A stretch of DNA of 64,000 nucleotides from Acinetobacter sp. C32I (GCF_023702715.1 NZ_CP098480.1:1054001-1118000); one strand, 5' to 3'. Shown: positions 7,838 through 16,868, numbered from the stretch's first letter. A program made the numbers and translations. The notes: a model not told the origin generated them from the sequence alone.

Positions 7838-10800
7838 TCAACGTCTCCGACCAGCATTGGTGTTCTGTCCTAAGGATTTAGAGATTGGACTGTTAGGGTT
7901 AGACAATTGTGCTGTGACCAACTGTTCTGCCAGTTGCTGAATACGAATATCCATTGAACCATCAGATCTTGTCTCTACCTTTGCAGTAGTACCAGGTAAA
8001 GTAAATACATTTACTTTGGGCTGACTCATAGTTGTTGAACTACCAGATACACTTCTGCCAGAGTTAATGGCATTTAAGGTATCAACTCCAACTCGCTTGG
8101 TTGCGGCAGCGTTTAGTACATATTCCTGGCCATGTACCACACCAGCAACCTCCCCCCGACCCAAGTCACCTGTATAGCCGCCCGTGGCATAACCTTTGCC
8201 ACTAAATGTCATTGTTGCTGATTGAATATTACTAATGATACTAGCTGTTTCAGCCGCAACAGTAGCCATTGCAGCCAAGTTCATCGGGAATTGGAGGTTA
8301 GATGCTTGAGCTATACCAGCTTGAATAGCTATAGTTGATCGAGCAATTGCTGCCGCCTTCTCCACAACAAACATCGCCTTGTAAGCTGCTGATTGCTCTC
8401 CCAGCATACTCTTAAACATATCCGCATAAGAACCAGCTATCTGGCCACCAAAAGATAAATTAAGATCCAGTCGAGCCCTTAGAAACTCTTCTTCATTCTT
8501 TAATAAATCGGCTTTAGCCTCTTCATCCGTAATGAGATTGTATTTAAGAGTTTCAGATACATTTGAATCCGCTGTGTTCTTTGTTTGCTCCAACTGAAAA
8601 TAAGCGCCTGTTCCAGTTTGATTTGCCTTCATGCCCTGATAGGTATTCCACGCTCCTTGTCGTTTAGTTTCATACTCATTATCTTCAGCTCGATATGATG
8701 CATTTAGTAATCGGCTTCTTTCAGCAGCATCTTTAGTTTTTTCAATCTCTAGACGCTCTAGGCGATAACGCTCTCGCATTGAATCAACTTCATGCATATA
8801 TGATTGCTGTATCTGAAAAAGTCGCTGCTCTTGAGCGAGTTTAATTAGCGCAAGCTCTTGCTGCTCCTGCTGACTTAAAAGATTTACAGCTTCCTGTCTT
8901 TGGCTCTTCGTCAATTCAAGATCATGTAAAGCTTCAAACTGTCGTCTCGCAAAGCTATCACGTAACAGTTGCTCTTCTGTTTTTGTGAAAGCCTTATAGT
9001 CATCGAGTCTGGTTCGTATAGCTTGCTGAGCAATGGCAATATCATTATTGGCTTGTACTTGGTACTGAGCCTTTAACTTTCTCGCTTCATCATCGCTATA
9101 TCCGGCTTTATCAATCTCTTTTAAACCATCAGCTAGGTTTTGGCGTATACGAGTAATTTCATCCGCAACAGCCATTTGCAACTGTATTTGATTTCTCGCA
9201 ACCTCATTAGCCTGTTTCTCCAAATGCAAGTTGGATTTATATGTTCCATCACTTGGGCCACCTTTGACTTTGGACATCATCGATGGTGCTTGGTGAAGTA
9301 ACTTCAAGACGACACCATCTTCAAAAGTCACAGTACTATAGTAACCACCACCTTTAGCATCATAAGCAGTTTTTACATCCTTAACTGCGACTGTAGTCGT
9401 GATTGGAGTACCCACAGGCATTGCAAAATCAATCCCCTTATGAAAAGAAGAAGCCCCTGCTGTAGGGGCTTTTCGTTGTCCATAATCAGAACTGACTCTG
9501 TAGGAAGATAATGCTTTACCTCCAGCTTGTAATCTTGCTAAGTGCTCCTTAGAAACCTTTTGGCCATCTCGTGAACCACCATAACGCACATCTAAATGTG
9601 CGCCTGTACCAACTCCAGAATTTCCAGAAATACCAATTAAACGCTGAGATAACTTAGCTTGTTTTTCAAGCTCCTTGGTTCTCTCTTTATCTTTATCGAT
9701 TAACTTATCAATTGCACTTTCCTGATTGAGAATTTGATCAATCAATTTCTCTTGTTGAACCGTTACACCTTCAAAACCTTTTTCCTGATTCTTGCGATAA
9801 GTTTGTAATAACAATTCAGCTTTTTGTTCTGTAGCACCAAATTTTTCAATTAAAGATTTTTTAAACTCATTGTCCCATAAGCGGTCTGTAAGCGTTTTAT
9901 TTACATCCTTTAGTTTTTCGGCAAATTTAGCAATATCTTGTGCTGCATCACTAGCACCTTTGCCTGCATCACTAAAACCCTGTTTTGCGTTTGCTCCAGC
10001 TGATTTAGCTAAATTAAGCTGTTCATTTGCCTTTTCGACAGCACCTTGCTGGTCATCGACTTTTTTCTTACTCTCCACCAATTGATTGATCTGTTCGCTA
10101 CTTATGAAGTCAAGTCGATTTAAACGTTCAAACGCTTGTTCAACTTCAATTGTGCCTGATTTCAGTTCAGCCCAGATTCTATATGCCTCCTTATTCTCTC
10201 TATTACTGTCTAAAACTTTTTCAGTTAATTCTTCAAAATCATTTTTAACCTTCTGAAGTTTCAAGGATTGAACATTTAACTCTTTAGATAGTTCCTGTTC
10301 AGCAGCTCTTAGTTGAGCACCACTAAGTTTATTTAATTCTTCAGCGGCCATACTGGCATAGTTAGTTTGGGCTCTAAGCATTTTGTTTGCTTCATCACCA
10401 TTATTGCGCATCAATAGATAAGTTGCCGCAACTCCAGCTACTGTAAGGCCTAATCCTACTGGTCCACCCAATACCCCTAATAATGCCCTTCCCGCACCCA
10501 TTGATGCAGCTCCTGCGGCAGCTGTGCGAGTCTGAGCTGCAGCTAAAGCATTTTCTGTTGCGGCTAATTCAGCATTGATTACAGCTTGTTGGCGACGTAA
10601 CAATCCCAAGCGGATTTCAGAGTTGATTGCTCCTTGAGTTGAAATTTGACTTTTCTTTCGCTGAAGCTCCAGTTTTAACTCTTCAATTAATTGAACTCTG
10701 GTTGCTTGTAAACTTGCTAACTTAGCTTGAGCATTTACAACTTCTTGTGCCGCAGCTGCTCGTTCGGCTTGAATAGCTGCATACTGCACGGTAATTTGCA

Positions 10801-11728
10801 TTGCTAAAGTTTTGGTTTTAACTCCCATTGCAACGACAGACTTATACATAACTGGGATAAGAGTACCTAACCAGTAGGCACCCCCAACCATTGCAACATT
10901 GGTTAAGGTTTCGAGATTAAAAGCTAAGTACTGAATGGACTTAGCTATTGCTTGAGCTGCACCACTACCTTTCCCCGCCTCACCAACAAACTTAGTAATT
11001 TCATTGTTAAGTTGGGCAAGCGTTTGACCGATGGATGTATCCGTTTTTGCATAAAGTTGATCAACACTGTCTCCAGCCTTCAGCAAAGCCTGCGTAATAA
11101 CTTCGCCTGTTAATTTTCCATCCAACATCATTTGACGCAATTCGCCGCGTGTTACATTCAAGCCCTTTGCCATAGCATTTAAAAGCCCACCTGCGCCATC
11201 GACTAGGCTATTATATTCTTGAGCCCTGAGAATATTCCCATCGATTGACTGGCCGTATTGAAACAAAGCCCCTGCGGCTGCCTGAGCTGTAGATCCACTC
11301 ATAGCCACGGCTTTGGTGGTAATTTCTGTTAATCTTGCTAATTGCTCTTGATTCAAATTTAACGTTTTACTGTTTGCTACATACTTAGAGTACACATCAT
11401 TAACAGATTCCCACTGAGCACCAACCCTTTGAGCGATATCGAACGTATCCTTCATCGCTCCATTTAGTTGCTCTTGAGTCTCAGTAACCACTTTGAGTTT
11501 ATTGTATAAGTTGGTATATGCGTCCATTTTTGACACAGCAGCCCCAATAGTTACAAGTCCCGCCATATACCCAGCTAACTGTCGTGTTGCTACGCTAAAT
11601 CTATCTGTAGAGCGGGTTGCGAAATCTCCATTTCGTTCAATACTATTTAGTTCATCACTTAAATTACGGGCATTTCTTGCTGCATTTCTTGAGTCAATCA
11701 CAATGACTAAACGGGATTCTTGGGTCAT
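7838..11728 (-). CDS. Tail tape measure protein with M23-like peptidase domain
   Basis: The largest gene of the window, 1296 residues. The N-terminal part matches the tape-measure domain (a DAYTNLYNKLKVVTETQEQ segment near residue 70, then GALFQYGQSIDGNILRAQEY). Coiled coils and hydrophobic stretches follow, including the Gly/Ala-rich LGVLGGPVGLGLTVAGV. Near residues 760-815 an M23-type fold is visible: FHKGIDFAMPVGTP carries the HxxxD metal motif and LKLLHQAP the later His. Such domains help phage tails cross the peptidoglycan. It sets tail length and lies after the chaperone and accessory block, as expected. Confidence 0.92.
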   Translation of the reverse strand: MTQESRLVIVIDSRNAARNARNLSDELNSIERNGDFATRSTDRFSVATRQLAGYMAGLVTIGAAVSKMDAYTNLYNKLKVVTETQEQLNGAMKDTFDIAQRVGAQWESVNDVYSKYVANSKTLNLNQEQLARLTEITTKAVAMSGSTAQAAAGALFQYGQSIDGNILRAQEYNSLVDGAGGLLNAMAKGLNVTRGELRQMMLDGKLTGEVITQALLKAGDSVDQLYAKTDTSIGQTLAQLNNEITKFVGEAGKGSGAAQAIAKSIQYLAFNLETLTNVAMVGGAYWLGTLIPVMYKSVVAMGVKTKTLAMQITVQYAAIQAERAAAAQEVVNAQAKLASLQATRVQLIEELKLELQRKKSQISTQGAINSEIRLGLLRRQQAVINAELAATENALAAAQTRTAAAGAASMGAGRALLGVLGGPVGLGLTVAGVAATYLLMRNNGDEANKMLRAQTNYASMAAEELNKLSGAQLRAAEQELSKELNVQSLKLQKVKNDFEELTEKVLDSNRENKEAYRIWAELKSGTIEVEQAFERLNRLDFISSEQINQLVESKKKVDDQQGAVEKANEQLNLAKSAGANAKQGFSDAGKGASDAAQDIAKFAEKLKDVNKTLTDRLWDNEFKKSLIEKFGATEQKAELLLQTYRKNQEKGFEGVTVQQEKLIDQILNQESAIDKLIDKDKERTKELEKQAKLSQRLIGISGNSGVGTGAHLDVRYGGSRDGQKVSKEHLARLQAGGKALSSYRVSSDYGQRKAPTAGASSFHKGIDFAMPVGTPITTTVAVKDVKTAYDAKGGGYYSTVTFEDGVVLKLLHQAPSMMSKVKGGPSDGTYKSNLHLEKQANEVARNQIQLQMAVADEITRIRQNLADGLKEIDKAGYSDDEARKLKAQYQVQANNDIAIAQQAIRTRLDDYKAFTKTEEQLLRDSFARRQFEALHDLELTKSQRQEAVNLLSQQEQQELALIKLAQEQRLFQIQQSYMHEVDSMRERYRLERLEIEKTKDAAERSRLLNASYRAEDNEYETKRQGAWNTYQGMKANQTGTGAYFQLEQTKNTADSNVSETLKYNLITDEEAKADLLKNEEEFLRARLDLNLSFGGQIAGSYADMFKSMLGEQSAAYKAMFVVEKAAAIARSTIAIQAGIAQASNLQFPMNLAAMATVAAETASIISNIQSATMTFSGKGYATGGYTGDLGRGEVAGVVHGQEYVLNAAATKRVGVDTLNAINSGRSVSGSSTTMSQPKVNVFTLPGTTAKVETRSDGSMDIRIQQLAEQLVTAQLSNPNSPISKSLGQNTNAGRRR

Positions 11729-11747
11729 ATCACGTTCCTTTAGGCAA

Positions 11748-11768
11748 TAAAAAAGCGCCTAAAGGCGC
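11748..11768 (-). terminator. Terminator upstream of tape measure gene
   Basis: Minus strand GCGCC-ttta-GGCGC followed by six Ts and ATTGCCTAA, then the tape measure ribosome binding site. Confidence 0.65.
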
Positions 11769-11786
11769 GGTAAATTCTTGGTATGA

Positions 11787-11806
11787 AAAAGCCCCTAGAG
11801 GCTTTT
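11787..11806 (-). terminator. Terminator after the 162-residue accessory gene
   Basis: Minus strand AAGCC-tctagg-GGCTTTTT directly after the stop at 11815. Confidence 0.6.
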
Positions 11807-11814
11807 ATATTGAG

Positions 11815-12303
11815 TCAAGTGTTTTCTCTTAAAAACTCTTTAATAAACTGTTTTTGATCATCACTAAAAACATGATTATCTTCGTCCCATCGTGTTTCTA
11901 ATCTAAAAACAAAGCTATCCATAAAAGCTTTATTTTTATTTGTTGTTAGAAAGTGATTAATAGCAGCAGGCAAAAAGAATTTAAAACCTTTCGAATCTAA
12001 GAAACTACATGAATCACCAAAGTAATATAGATATTCATAACTGACGTCTTCCCATGTTTTAATACCTTCTTGCGGTCTAATGCGTGTTGAAACGGCCTTT
12101 AAAGCTGCATTTGTGTAAAACTCAGGCCATTGAAAGTTATATTTTAGAATTAAATCTTTTGCAGACATATTCAGCGCAGTTAAATAGTTATCATCTATTT
12201 CTTCAAAATATCGATAATGTGTATCATAAAAATCACATTCTAACAATGAGTAAGAGTCACCTAGATCATAAAGAGGAAATATTTTTTCAAGGGTTTCATT
12301 CAT
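11815..12303 (-). CDS. DUF6714-like accessory protein
   Basis: A 162-residue acidic and aromatic protein. The second half (FKFFLPAAINHFL, then SDDQKQFIKEFLREN) resembles the C-terminal half of the next gene (LFYTPAIMKYFLND, SKDQVLILKEFL). This pattern is that of DUF6714-type proteins, many found near polymorphic toxin immunity genes. No signal peptide. It is flanked by its own terminator. Assignment is from motif memory and moderate; function unknown. Confidence 0.5.
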   Translation of the reverse strand: MNETLEKIFPLYDLGDSYSLLECDFYDTHYRYFEEIDDNYLTALNMSAKDLILKYNFQWPEFYTNAALKAVSTRIRPQEGIKTWEDVSYEYLYYFGDSCSFLDSKGFKFFLPAAINHFLTTNKNKAFMDSFVFRLETRWDEDNHVFSDDQKQFIKEFLRENT

Positions 12304-12327
12304 TATTAACTCTCATAAAAATTTAAA

Positions 12328-13332
12328 TCAGATACTACTAATTAACTTAACATTATCCAAGGCTTTATTTAATCTTTCATTTTCAACATTAGACTTTGTA
12401 GTATAAAGTAAAAACTCCTTTAGTATTAAAACTTGATCTTTACTAAAAAATTGCAATAAGGTTGTAACATCCTCATATGTATCAGCCCAAACTAGACGAC
12501 TGAGCCATGATGTGAAGCTATTTGAATAAATTATCTCAGCATCATTTAAAAAGTATTTCATAATAGCCGGTGTATAGAATAAATATGCCTGAGGTTTTAA
12601 ATAGCTATAACCTGTAGAATAACAATTTAGGTATAGAACAGGTATGTCTAAAGGATTGCTAAATCTGTTAGCCATCTTCCGTTTTTCTTTAATTGCTTGA
12701 ATTGCCTCTTCCTGATCTACTGAAAGCCATCCACATGTTTCAAAAAAATGAATTTCCTGTTTCGCCCATTCTTCTTCAGTTAAATTAGAGTCAGGATGAG
12801 TTTCATCAAAATACCAATAACTTGTATCAGCATAGTCTTCTTCGGCAAGCGTATAATTACCACCTAAAGTGATATTTTTGAATTTTACCTCTATCTGCTC
12901 TAATAAAGTTTCTGCATTTATATGCTCTAACAGTTTAAGCCAATTCGTAGGTAGGAACTGCTCATCTTTTTCTTCTACTACACCTGAATTTTTAATCCTC
13001 ATATTCTCAGCAATCAAAATCAGTTCTATTGAAGGGTCATTAAAAGTGAAAATGAACTTAAATTTTTCATTTCCAAAATCTTTTACAATACAATCAACAA
13101 TATAAAATTGCCCACTACTCAGGTCATTTGTAATACTAAATTTATGAATTGATGCCTTTTCAAAAACAACTAATGCCTTCTCCAATGAATACTTTTCATC
13201 TTCAAAAGTTGAAAAAATATGAACATAAAGGAGAACATTCAAACTGAATGTCTTCGGATCTACATCCAATAAAAAGCCATACAACCTAGCATCGTGTAAA
13301 TCCCCTAATAAATGATAAATTTTCTTATTCAT
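12328..13332 (-). CDS. Two-domain accessory protein, immunity-like N-terminus plus DUF6714-like C-terminus
   Basis: The ATG at 13332 is preferred over a TTG at 13359 because AAGGGGA lies upstream. The first 110 residues (MNKKIYHLLGDLHDARLYGF) look like a beta-rich immunity-protein-type fold, with LHDARL near the start. The last 190 residues resemble the neighbouring 162-residue protein. The two genes are 24 bases apart on the same strand and may be transcribed together. Reading the pair as toxin-immunity-like proteins is inference; no toxin is recognisable next to them. Confidence 0.45.
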   Translation of the reverse strand: MNKKIYHLLGDLHDARLYGFLLDVDPKTFSLNVLLYVHIFSTFEDEKYSLEKALVVFEKASIHKFSITNDLSSGQFYIVDCIVKDFGNEKFKFIFTFNDPSIELILIAENMRIKNSGVVEEKDEQFLPTNWLKLLEHINAETLLEQIEVKFKNITLGGNYTLAEEDYADTSYWYFDETHPDSNLTEEEWAKQEIHFFETCGWLSVDQEEAIQAIKEKRKMANRFSNPLDIPVLYLNCYSTGYSYLKPQAYLFYTPAIMKYFLNDAEIIYSNSFTSWLSRLVWADTYEDVTTLLQFFSKDQVLILKEFLLYTTKSNVENERLNKALDNVKLISSI

Positions 13333-13406
13333 AGTTTGGACTATTCCCCTTATTTTCAATTAGTTTATTTTACTTTTTAGTGAAAAACTAGGAATTTAGG
13401 GGTGAT

Positions 13407-13427
13407 AAAAAACCTCCCAAAGGAGGT
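13407..13427 (-). terminator. Terminator after DUF4882 gene
   Basis: Minus strand AACCTCC-tttg-GGAGGTT followed by a T run. Confidence 0.65.
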
Positions 13428-13444
13428 TAAATGGATTTCAGCTT

Positions 13445-14218
13445 TTAAATAGTATTACCACAGATGTCTTTGGTGCCTGTTGGGTAGGTTTGGGTCAGTT
13501 TAGTTGAGTCAGTAATAAGTTCTATAGAATACACATTGCCAATATTTGGAGAAGTAGAATCTATACCGTAATAAGCCATTCCATTAGTAAAAGCTAAGCT
13601 TATAATTTTACTTGGATTAGTAGAAACATATCCTTTATTGACACCATTAAAAATCACACCAACTTGCTTAGTATCCTGGTTTACATATATTCCAATATTT
13701 TGATAACCATCACTAGTGCTTGTTACAGGTAATTCAATCATACCAGTTGCCCCATCAACAGTACTACCAACTGCAAACATAACTTTATTAGGGGTAGTGC
13801 TGCCTTGTAAATGATTTGCATACAAAGCTACTATCTGACCTTTACCATTACTGTAATAAGCGTCAGCATAGTTTGGATACATAAATATCTGTTCATTGTT
13901 GGTCAGTAAAATTGTAGGAACTTTAACCTTATATTCGTATGCAAAAATTCCACTTTGCGGCACGTTACTGCCATTATTTTGCCCAGAAATTGCATTTCCA
14001 TTGGCTGCAATAAACATCTGTTGAGAGTTTTCCGCAGTTGCTGCTACTGTGAAAGATGTCTTTTGTCCTGAGATAGCGGGGAATTTCTGAAACCCAGCGA
14101 AAGCTGTTGTTATTTGAGCTTGTGTCGCATCAAAGTTATAAGTACAAGCAGCAAATGTATTTGAAATAGAAACGGCACTGATTAAGGTTCCTAATATTAT
14201 CTTTTTCACATCTTTCAC
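13445..14218 (-). CDS. DUF4882-type exported protein
   Basis: A 257-residue protein with a clear signal peptide (basic MKDVKK, hydrophobic core, SNTFA-A cleavage). The mature part is Gly/Asn/Thr rich, beta-predicted, with two Cys (ACTYNFD at the new N-terminus and KDICGNT at the end) that may form a disulfide. It resembles DUF4882 proteins, which I know mainly from Acinetobacter. Its own terminator follows. A lysogenic-conversion role at the cell surface or periplasm is inferred. Confidence 0.65.
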   Translation of the reverse strand: MKDVKKIILGTLISAVSISNTFAACTYNFDATQAQITTAFAGFQKFPAISGQKTSFTVAATAENSQQMFIAANGNAISGQNNGSNVPQSGIFAYEYKVKVPTILLTNNEQIFMYPNYADAYYSNGKGQIVALYANHLQGSTTPNKVMFAVGSTVDGATGMIELPVTSTSDGYQNIGIYVNQDTKQVGVIFNGVNKGYVSTNPSKIISLAFTNGMAYYGIDSTSPNIGNVYSIELITDSTKLTQTYPTGTKDICGNTI

Positions 14219-14320
14219 CTTTTTATAATTGAACGTTCAGTATAAATAATCATTTATAAAATTGTGTGAAATCAGATGAAAACCGCCCCAAAGGATGGCT
14301 TTCATTTAATTGAAGCTAAA

Positions 14321-14617
14321 TTATGACTTGCTATCCACTTCAGCTTGGTAATGGTCTTCCTGCTCTTTACTGAAAGTCATGGAATCTTGAATCATGCTTT
14401 CAGTGATTCGAAAAAGCCTAATGAGTTCTTTGAATACTGATTCAGGAACGTTATAAACCTTGCCCACATATTCAATGGTTCGCTCTTGCTTATGCTGGAT
14501 TGCATCAAGCATTGCAGCAATATCGGAAACTTGCTCATAAGCGAGTGCAAAGCCTTCGGCAACATCACTTGCGTCATAGGCTTGATTTTTACTTCCTATC
14601 TGTATCATACTGTTCAT
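14321..14617 (-). CDS. YDASDVAEG-family small phage protein, copy 1
   Basis: A 98-residue helical protein with AYDASDVAEGFALAYEQV near the N-terminus and YVGKVYNVPESVFKEL in the middle. Near-identical to 28564-28860 and related to 43666-43926. AAGGAA lies 10 bases upstream. Function not known; it always lies beside a regulatory gene, here downstream of the antirepressor of cassette 1. Confidence 0.75.
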   Translation of the reverse strand: MNSMIQIGSKNQAYDASDVAEGFALAYEQVSDIAAMLDAIQHKQERTIEYVGKVYNVPESVFKELIRLFRITESMIQDSMTFSKEQEDHYQAEVDSKS

Positions 14618-14647
14618 AGTTACATTCCTTATGTAGCAAACTAAAAG

Positions 14648-14681
14648 CCTCTCTCCGTCGAAAGTAAGGGGCTTTTTTATT
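14648..14681. terminator. Bidirectional hairpin between antirepressor and YDASDVAEG gene
   Basis: AAAAGCC pairs with GGCTTTT across a long loop; on the plus strand it is followed by TTTTTTATTGCCT, the dispersed motif. The same arrangement is at 28886-28927. Confidence 0.5.
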
Positions 14682-14692
14682 GCCTGAAATTT

Positions 14693-15241
14693 TCATTGTT
14701 TTAGTTCCAAACCTGTTAAATGTGGTTGAACCATAATTTTCAGATCATCTAATTTTTGTTTGGCTTTCGGTTTGTACTGTTTGCCAACAAGCGAAAGCGT
14801 TCGTCCCGCTTGGGAAGCAATTTCACTGAACTTATCAAATTCAATAGATGCTTTATTGAATTGATCCATTAAGCCAAAAACTGTTTTACGAAGTACTTTT
14901 TCACAGTTAATGAAATAACGGCGAGCCATACGACCCTGCAAGTTATTCTCAACCATTGAAAGTTCTTTAGCTACATCTAGAGTAAGAAGATAATCTAGTT
15001 GCTTAGCTTTTCCTTTTCTTCCGTCATTTCTTTGGGTTTCGGTAATTACCGAAAAGCAAGCAAAGTCCTCATTTTCAATAAAACCATAGGTTTTAATACG
15101 CTTCTTAATCCAATCAGCAAAACGATCACCGCTTTTAAGCCATAGATGCAAAGTACGAGCATCAACGCATGGTTGCACTTCCCCTCCTATTTCTCCATCA
15201 ATGACAGGAATTAAGTTATCTGGTTGACTTGGCAAATTCAT
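14693..15241 (-). CDS. AntA/AntB-domain phage antirepressor
   Basis: The start at 15241 (MNLPSQPDNLIPV) has GGAG 8 bases upstream; its ATG overlaps the stop of the RHH gene (ATGA). Residues about 30-110 match the AntA/AntB antirepressor domain (VDARTLHLWLKSGDRFADWI, ENEDFACF, DYLLTLDVAKELSMVENN). The C-terminal 70 residues are helical. Antirepressors bind and inactivate phage repressors to trigger induction. Here it forms an operon with an Arc-like RHH protein under tandem operators. Confidence 0.85.
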   Translation of the reverse strand: MNLPSQPDNLIPVIDGEIGGEVQPCVDARTLHLWLKSGDRFADWIKKRIKTYGFIENEDFACFSVITETQRNDGRKGKAKQLDYLLTLDVAKELSMVENNLQGRMARRYFINCEKVLRKTVFGLMDQFNKASIEFDKFSEIASQAGRTLSLVGKQYKPKAKQKLDDLKIMVQPHLTGLELKQ

Positions 15242-15393
15242 ACTTTTTTCTCCTTTTGGCTTTTGAGCCATTCCTCAACTATTACATTCAACTGACTTGT
15301 TAAAGATCTGCGATACTTAACTGCGTACTCTTTAAGTTGATCGACTATTTCATGTGGCATTCGAACATTTACCTGTTGATCATTTCTTGCCAT
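15238..15393 (-). CDS. Arc-like ribbon-helix-helix regulator, 51 residues
   Basis: Starts MARNDQQVNVRMPHEIVDQL; the VNVRMP strand followed by two helices (IVDQLKEYAVKY, SLTSQLNVIVEEWL) is the RHH fold of Arc/Mnt. AAGGAAA lies upstream. Its end overlaps the antirepressor start by four bases. A TTGACA -35 box (15461-15466) and operator palindromes lie in front. The likely role is autorepression of the antirepressor operon. Confidence 0.75.
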   Translation of the reverse strand: MARNDQQVNVRMPHEIVDQLKEYAVKYRRSLTSQLNVIVEEWLKSQKEKKV

Positions 15394-15421
15394 TACTTTT
15401 CCTTGTTATGCTTAAACGACA

Positions 15422-15489
15422 TGTTAGCATATTGCTAACATAGCAATATGCTAACATTGCTGTCAATAATTTTTGATAGCATAATGCTA
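15422..15489. promoter_or_regulatory. Divergent promoters with three TAGCA..TGCTA operators
   Basis: Three palindromes: TGTTAGCATATTGCTAACA at 15422-15440, TAGCAATATGCTA at 15441-15453 and TAGCATAATGCTA at 15477-15489. Leftward promoter: TTGACA (15461-15466), then TATGTT (15437-15442), 18 bp apart. Rightward promoter: TTGCTG (15457-15462), 17 bp, CATAAT (15480-15485). Each -10 box overlaps or abuts an operator, so one RHH protein could repress both sides, as in the P22 immI region. Confidence 0.75.
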
Positions 15490-15515
15490 CTAATTCATAG
15501 ATTAGTATTTTTAAA

Positions 15516-15863
15516 ATGGCCGATATACAATTCAACCTCCGCATACCTGCAGAACTAAAAGAACATATCGCAGAGGCAGCAAAAGAAAATAATCGTTCCC
15601 TAAATGCTGAAGCCCAGTCACGCCTTGAAGAGAGTTTTATTGATGCAATTCCAGCTGATGGATTACCTAAATTAATCGCAGCATATTTCATGGGTATGTA
15701 TTCACGATACTCATCTGAAAAAGATAATCTATTGAATTTATTTAAAAAAGATCCAGAAAATCAAGAATTAAAGCGAGAAATTGAGAAATATGATTTTTTA
15801 ATTAGTGAATTAAAATCTAACGCTGAAAGATTATTTCCTGATGCATTTAAAAAAGCACCATAA
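15516..15863 (+). CDS. Arc family RHH DNA-binding protein with coiled-coil extension
   Basis: A 115-residue protein. MADIQFNLRIPAELKEHIAE is the RHH strand and first helix; NNRSLNAEAQSRLEESF is the second helix. The C-terminal 60 residues are charged and helical, probably for oligomerisation. No ribosome binding site is visible before ATG, and the leader is only about 25 bases. The last codons (KKAP, stop) are part of the terminator stem. Divergent from the RHH/antirepressor operon, so a likely Mnt/Arc-type switch partner. Confidence 0.8.
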   Translation: MADIQFNLRIPAELKEHIAEAAKENNRSLNAEAQSRLEESFIDAIPADGLPKLIAAYFMGMYSRYSSEKDNLLNLFKKDPENQELKREIEKYDFLISELKSNAERLFPDAFKKAP

Positions 15864-15873
15864 GGTGCTTTTT
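15849..15873. terminator. Bidirectional terminator
   Basis: AAAAAGCACC-ataa-GGTGCTTTTT between convergent genes. The stem encodes the C-terminus of the Arc-like protein. Confidence 0.8.
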
Positions 15874-15888
15874 ATTAATAAGAATCAA

Positions 15889-16578
15889 TTAGGTATTTGC
15901 GATTGAATTTAATTCTACAAATACTTGATCAATTTGAGACTTAAACAAATCATATTTAGCAATAATTTCTGGAAGATACGCTGCTTGAACTAGCCGTTCC
16001 GTTCCACTTTCATGCACTACAAATGCATCAACTTGGAATCCTGCTCTAAATAGCTCACCAGAAATAGCATCCCCACCTTGATTCGTAACAGGTATATATT
16101 TGTGCTTTAATGTATTTGATAACGAAGCAAAATATTTAAATTCTTCAGTTTCAAAACACGTTAAGCTACTCAATAAATCTGGGTAAATACCTGAACCATT
16201 AGCTTGTAACTCATCTTTTACTTTCTGGAAAGTAACCTTATCAATAGTTAAATCAACACCATTTCTTCGCAAAGTTACCAAACGGTTCTCATAAATTAGT
16301 TGAGCAACTAAATCAGCTAAACTGTGAATTTGAATAGTCATTGCATATAACTGATTTGTTATAAATAACTCTAAATAATTTTTAGATTCCTCTGGATTGT
16401 TATCAAGACGCGGAGTAACAAGTTCTTCTAAAAGGCTTAAAAAGGTTGCTTCACTACCTAAAAAGGTATCACTTGTAGCCATTAAATTTTTATTTAAAAC
16501 AATCATTCTAAAAACTTGTTGAATACTTTGAAAACTTTCCAGCCCCGCAATACTATTATGGATATTTAAATCTGACAT
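15889..16578 (-). CDS. Helical accessory protein, possibly HEPN-like
   Basis: A 229-residue, mainly helical protein without signal peptide. The segment FASLSNTLKHKYI in the middle resembles the N-x-x-KH-type motif of some HEPN domains (Cthe_2314-like). It lies convergent to the Arc-like gene of cassette 1. Not recognised with certainty; if HEPN-like it could be an RNase or toxin-like factor, but the usual RxxxxH motif is not clear. Confidence 0.4.
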   Translation of the reverse strand: MSDLNIHNSIAGLESFQSIQQVFRMIVLNKNLMATSDTFLGSEATFLSLLEELVTPRLDNNPEESKNYLELFITNQLYAMTIQIHSLADLVAQLIYENRLVTLRRNGVDLTIDKVTFQKVKDELQANGSGIYPDLLSSLTCFETEEFKYFASLSNTLKHKYIPVTNQGGDAISGELFRAGFQVDAFVVHESGTERLVQAAYLPEIIAKYDLFKSQIDQVFVELNSIANT

Positions 16579-16695
16579 TTTTCTATTCTCTTAAAGTTGG
16601 AACCATAAGTATATGGTTCAAAAGATTTTTTTCAACCACAACCTATCTAAATATTTTAATTTTTTCTGATTTCAGAAAAATATGACTGAATCCTT

Positions 16696-16823
16696 ATGGG
16701 AAGAAAAATATTAATAATTGTTGTCTTACTTTTTTGGCTTAGCTTATCGCCACTGATCGAATATTGTCTTTAATAGATATTGGTCATGAGATTGCTAAAC
16801 ATATTCTTCAACCTACAAGGTAG
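16696..16823 (+). pseudogene. Frameshifted relic of a small membrane-protein gene, copy 1
   Basis: Begins ATGGGAAGAAAAATATTA (MGRKILIIVVLL) but goes out of frame in the Ts before ATCGCCACTGATCG; the rest matches copy 2 at 31908-32038, which reads SLMDIGHEIAKHILPP in its good frame. Each copy lacks a base at a different place, so both are decayed copies of one 43-residue gene with a hydrophobic N-terminus. Confidence 0.55.
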
Positions 16824-16830
16824 AAACAAA

Positions 16831-16850
16831 AAAAGCCCCGAGGGGCTTTC
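16831..16850 (-). terminator. Terminator after exported helical protein gene
   Basis: AAAGCCCC-ga-GGGGCTTT flanked by A run on the plus strand, giving a T run on the minus strand. Confidence 0.7.
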
Positions 16851-16868
16851 TTTATTAATAAATACTTA

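Noticed and set aside
16600..16860. Insertion sequence remnant
   Set aside because: The duplicated segment at 31.9 kb has no terminal inverted repeats or transposase; it is a decayed small gene.
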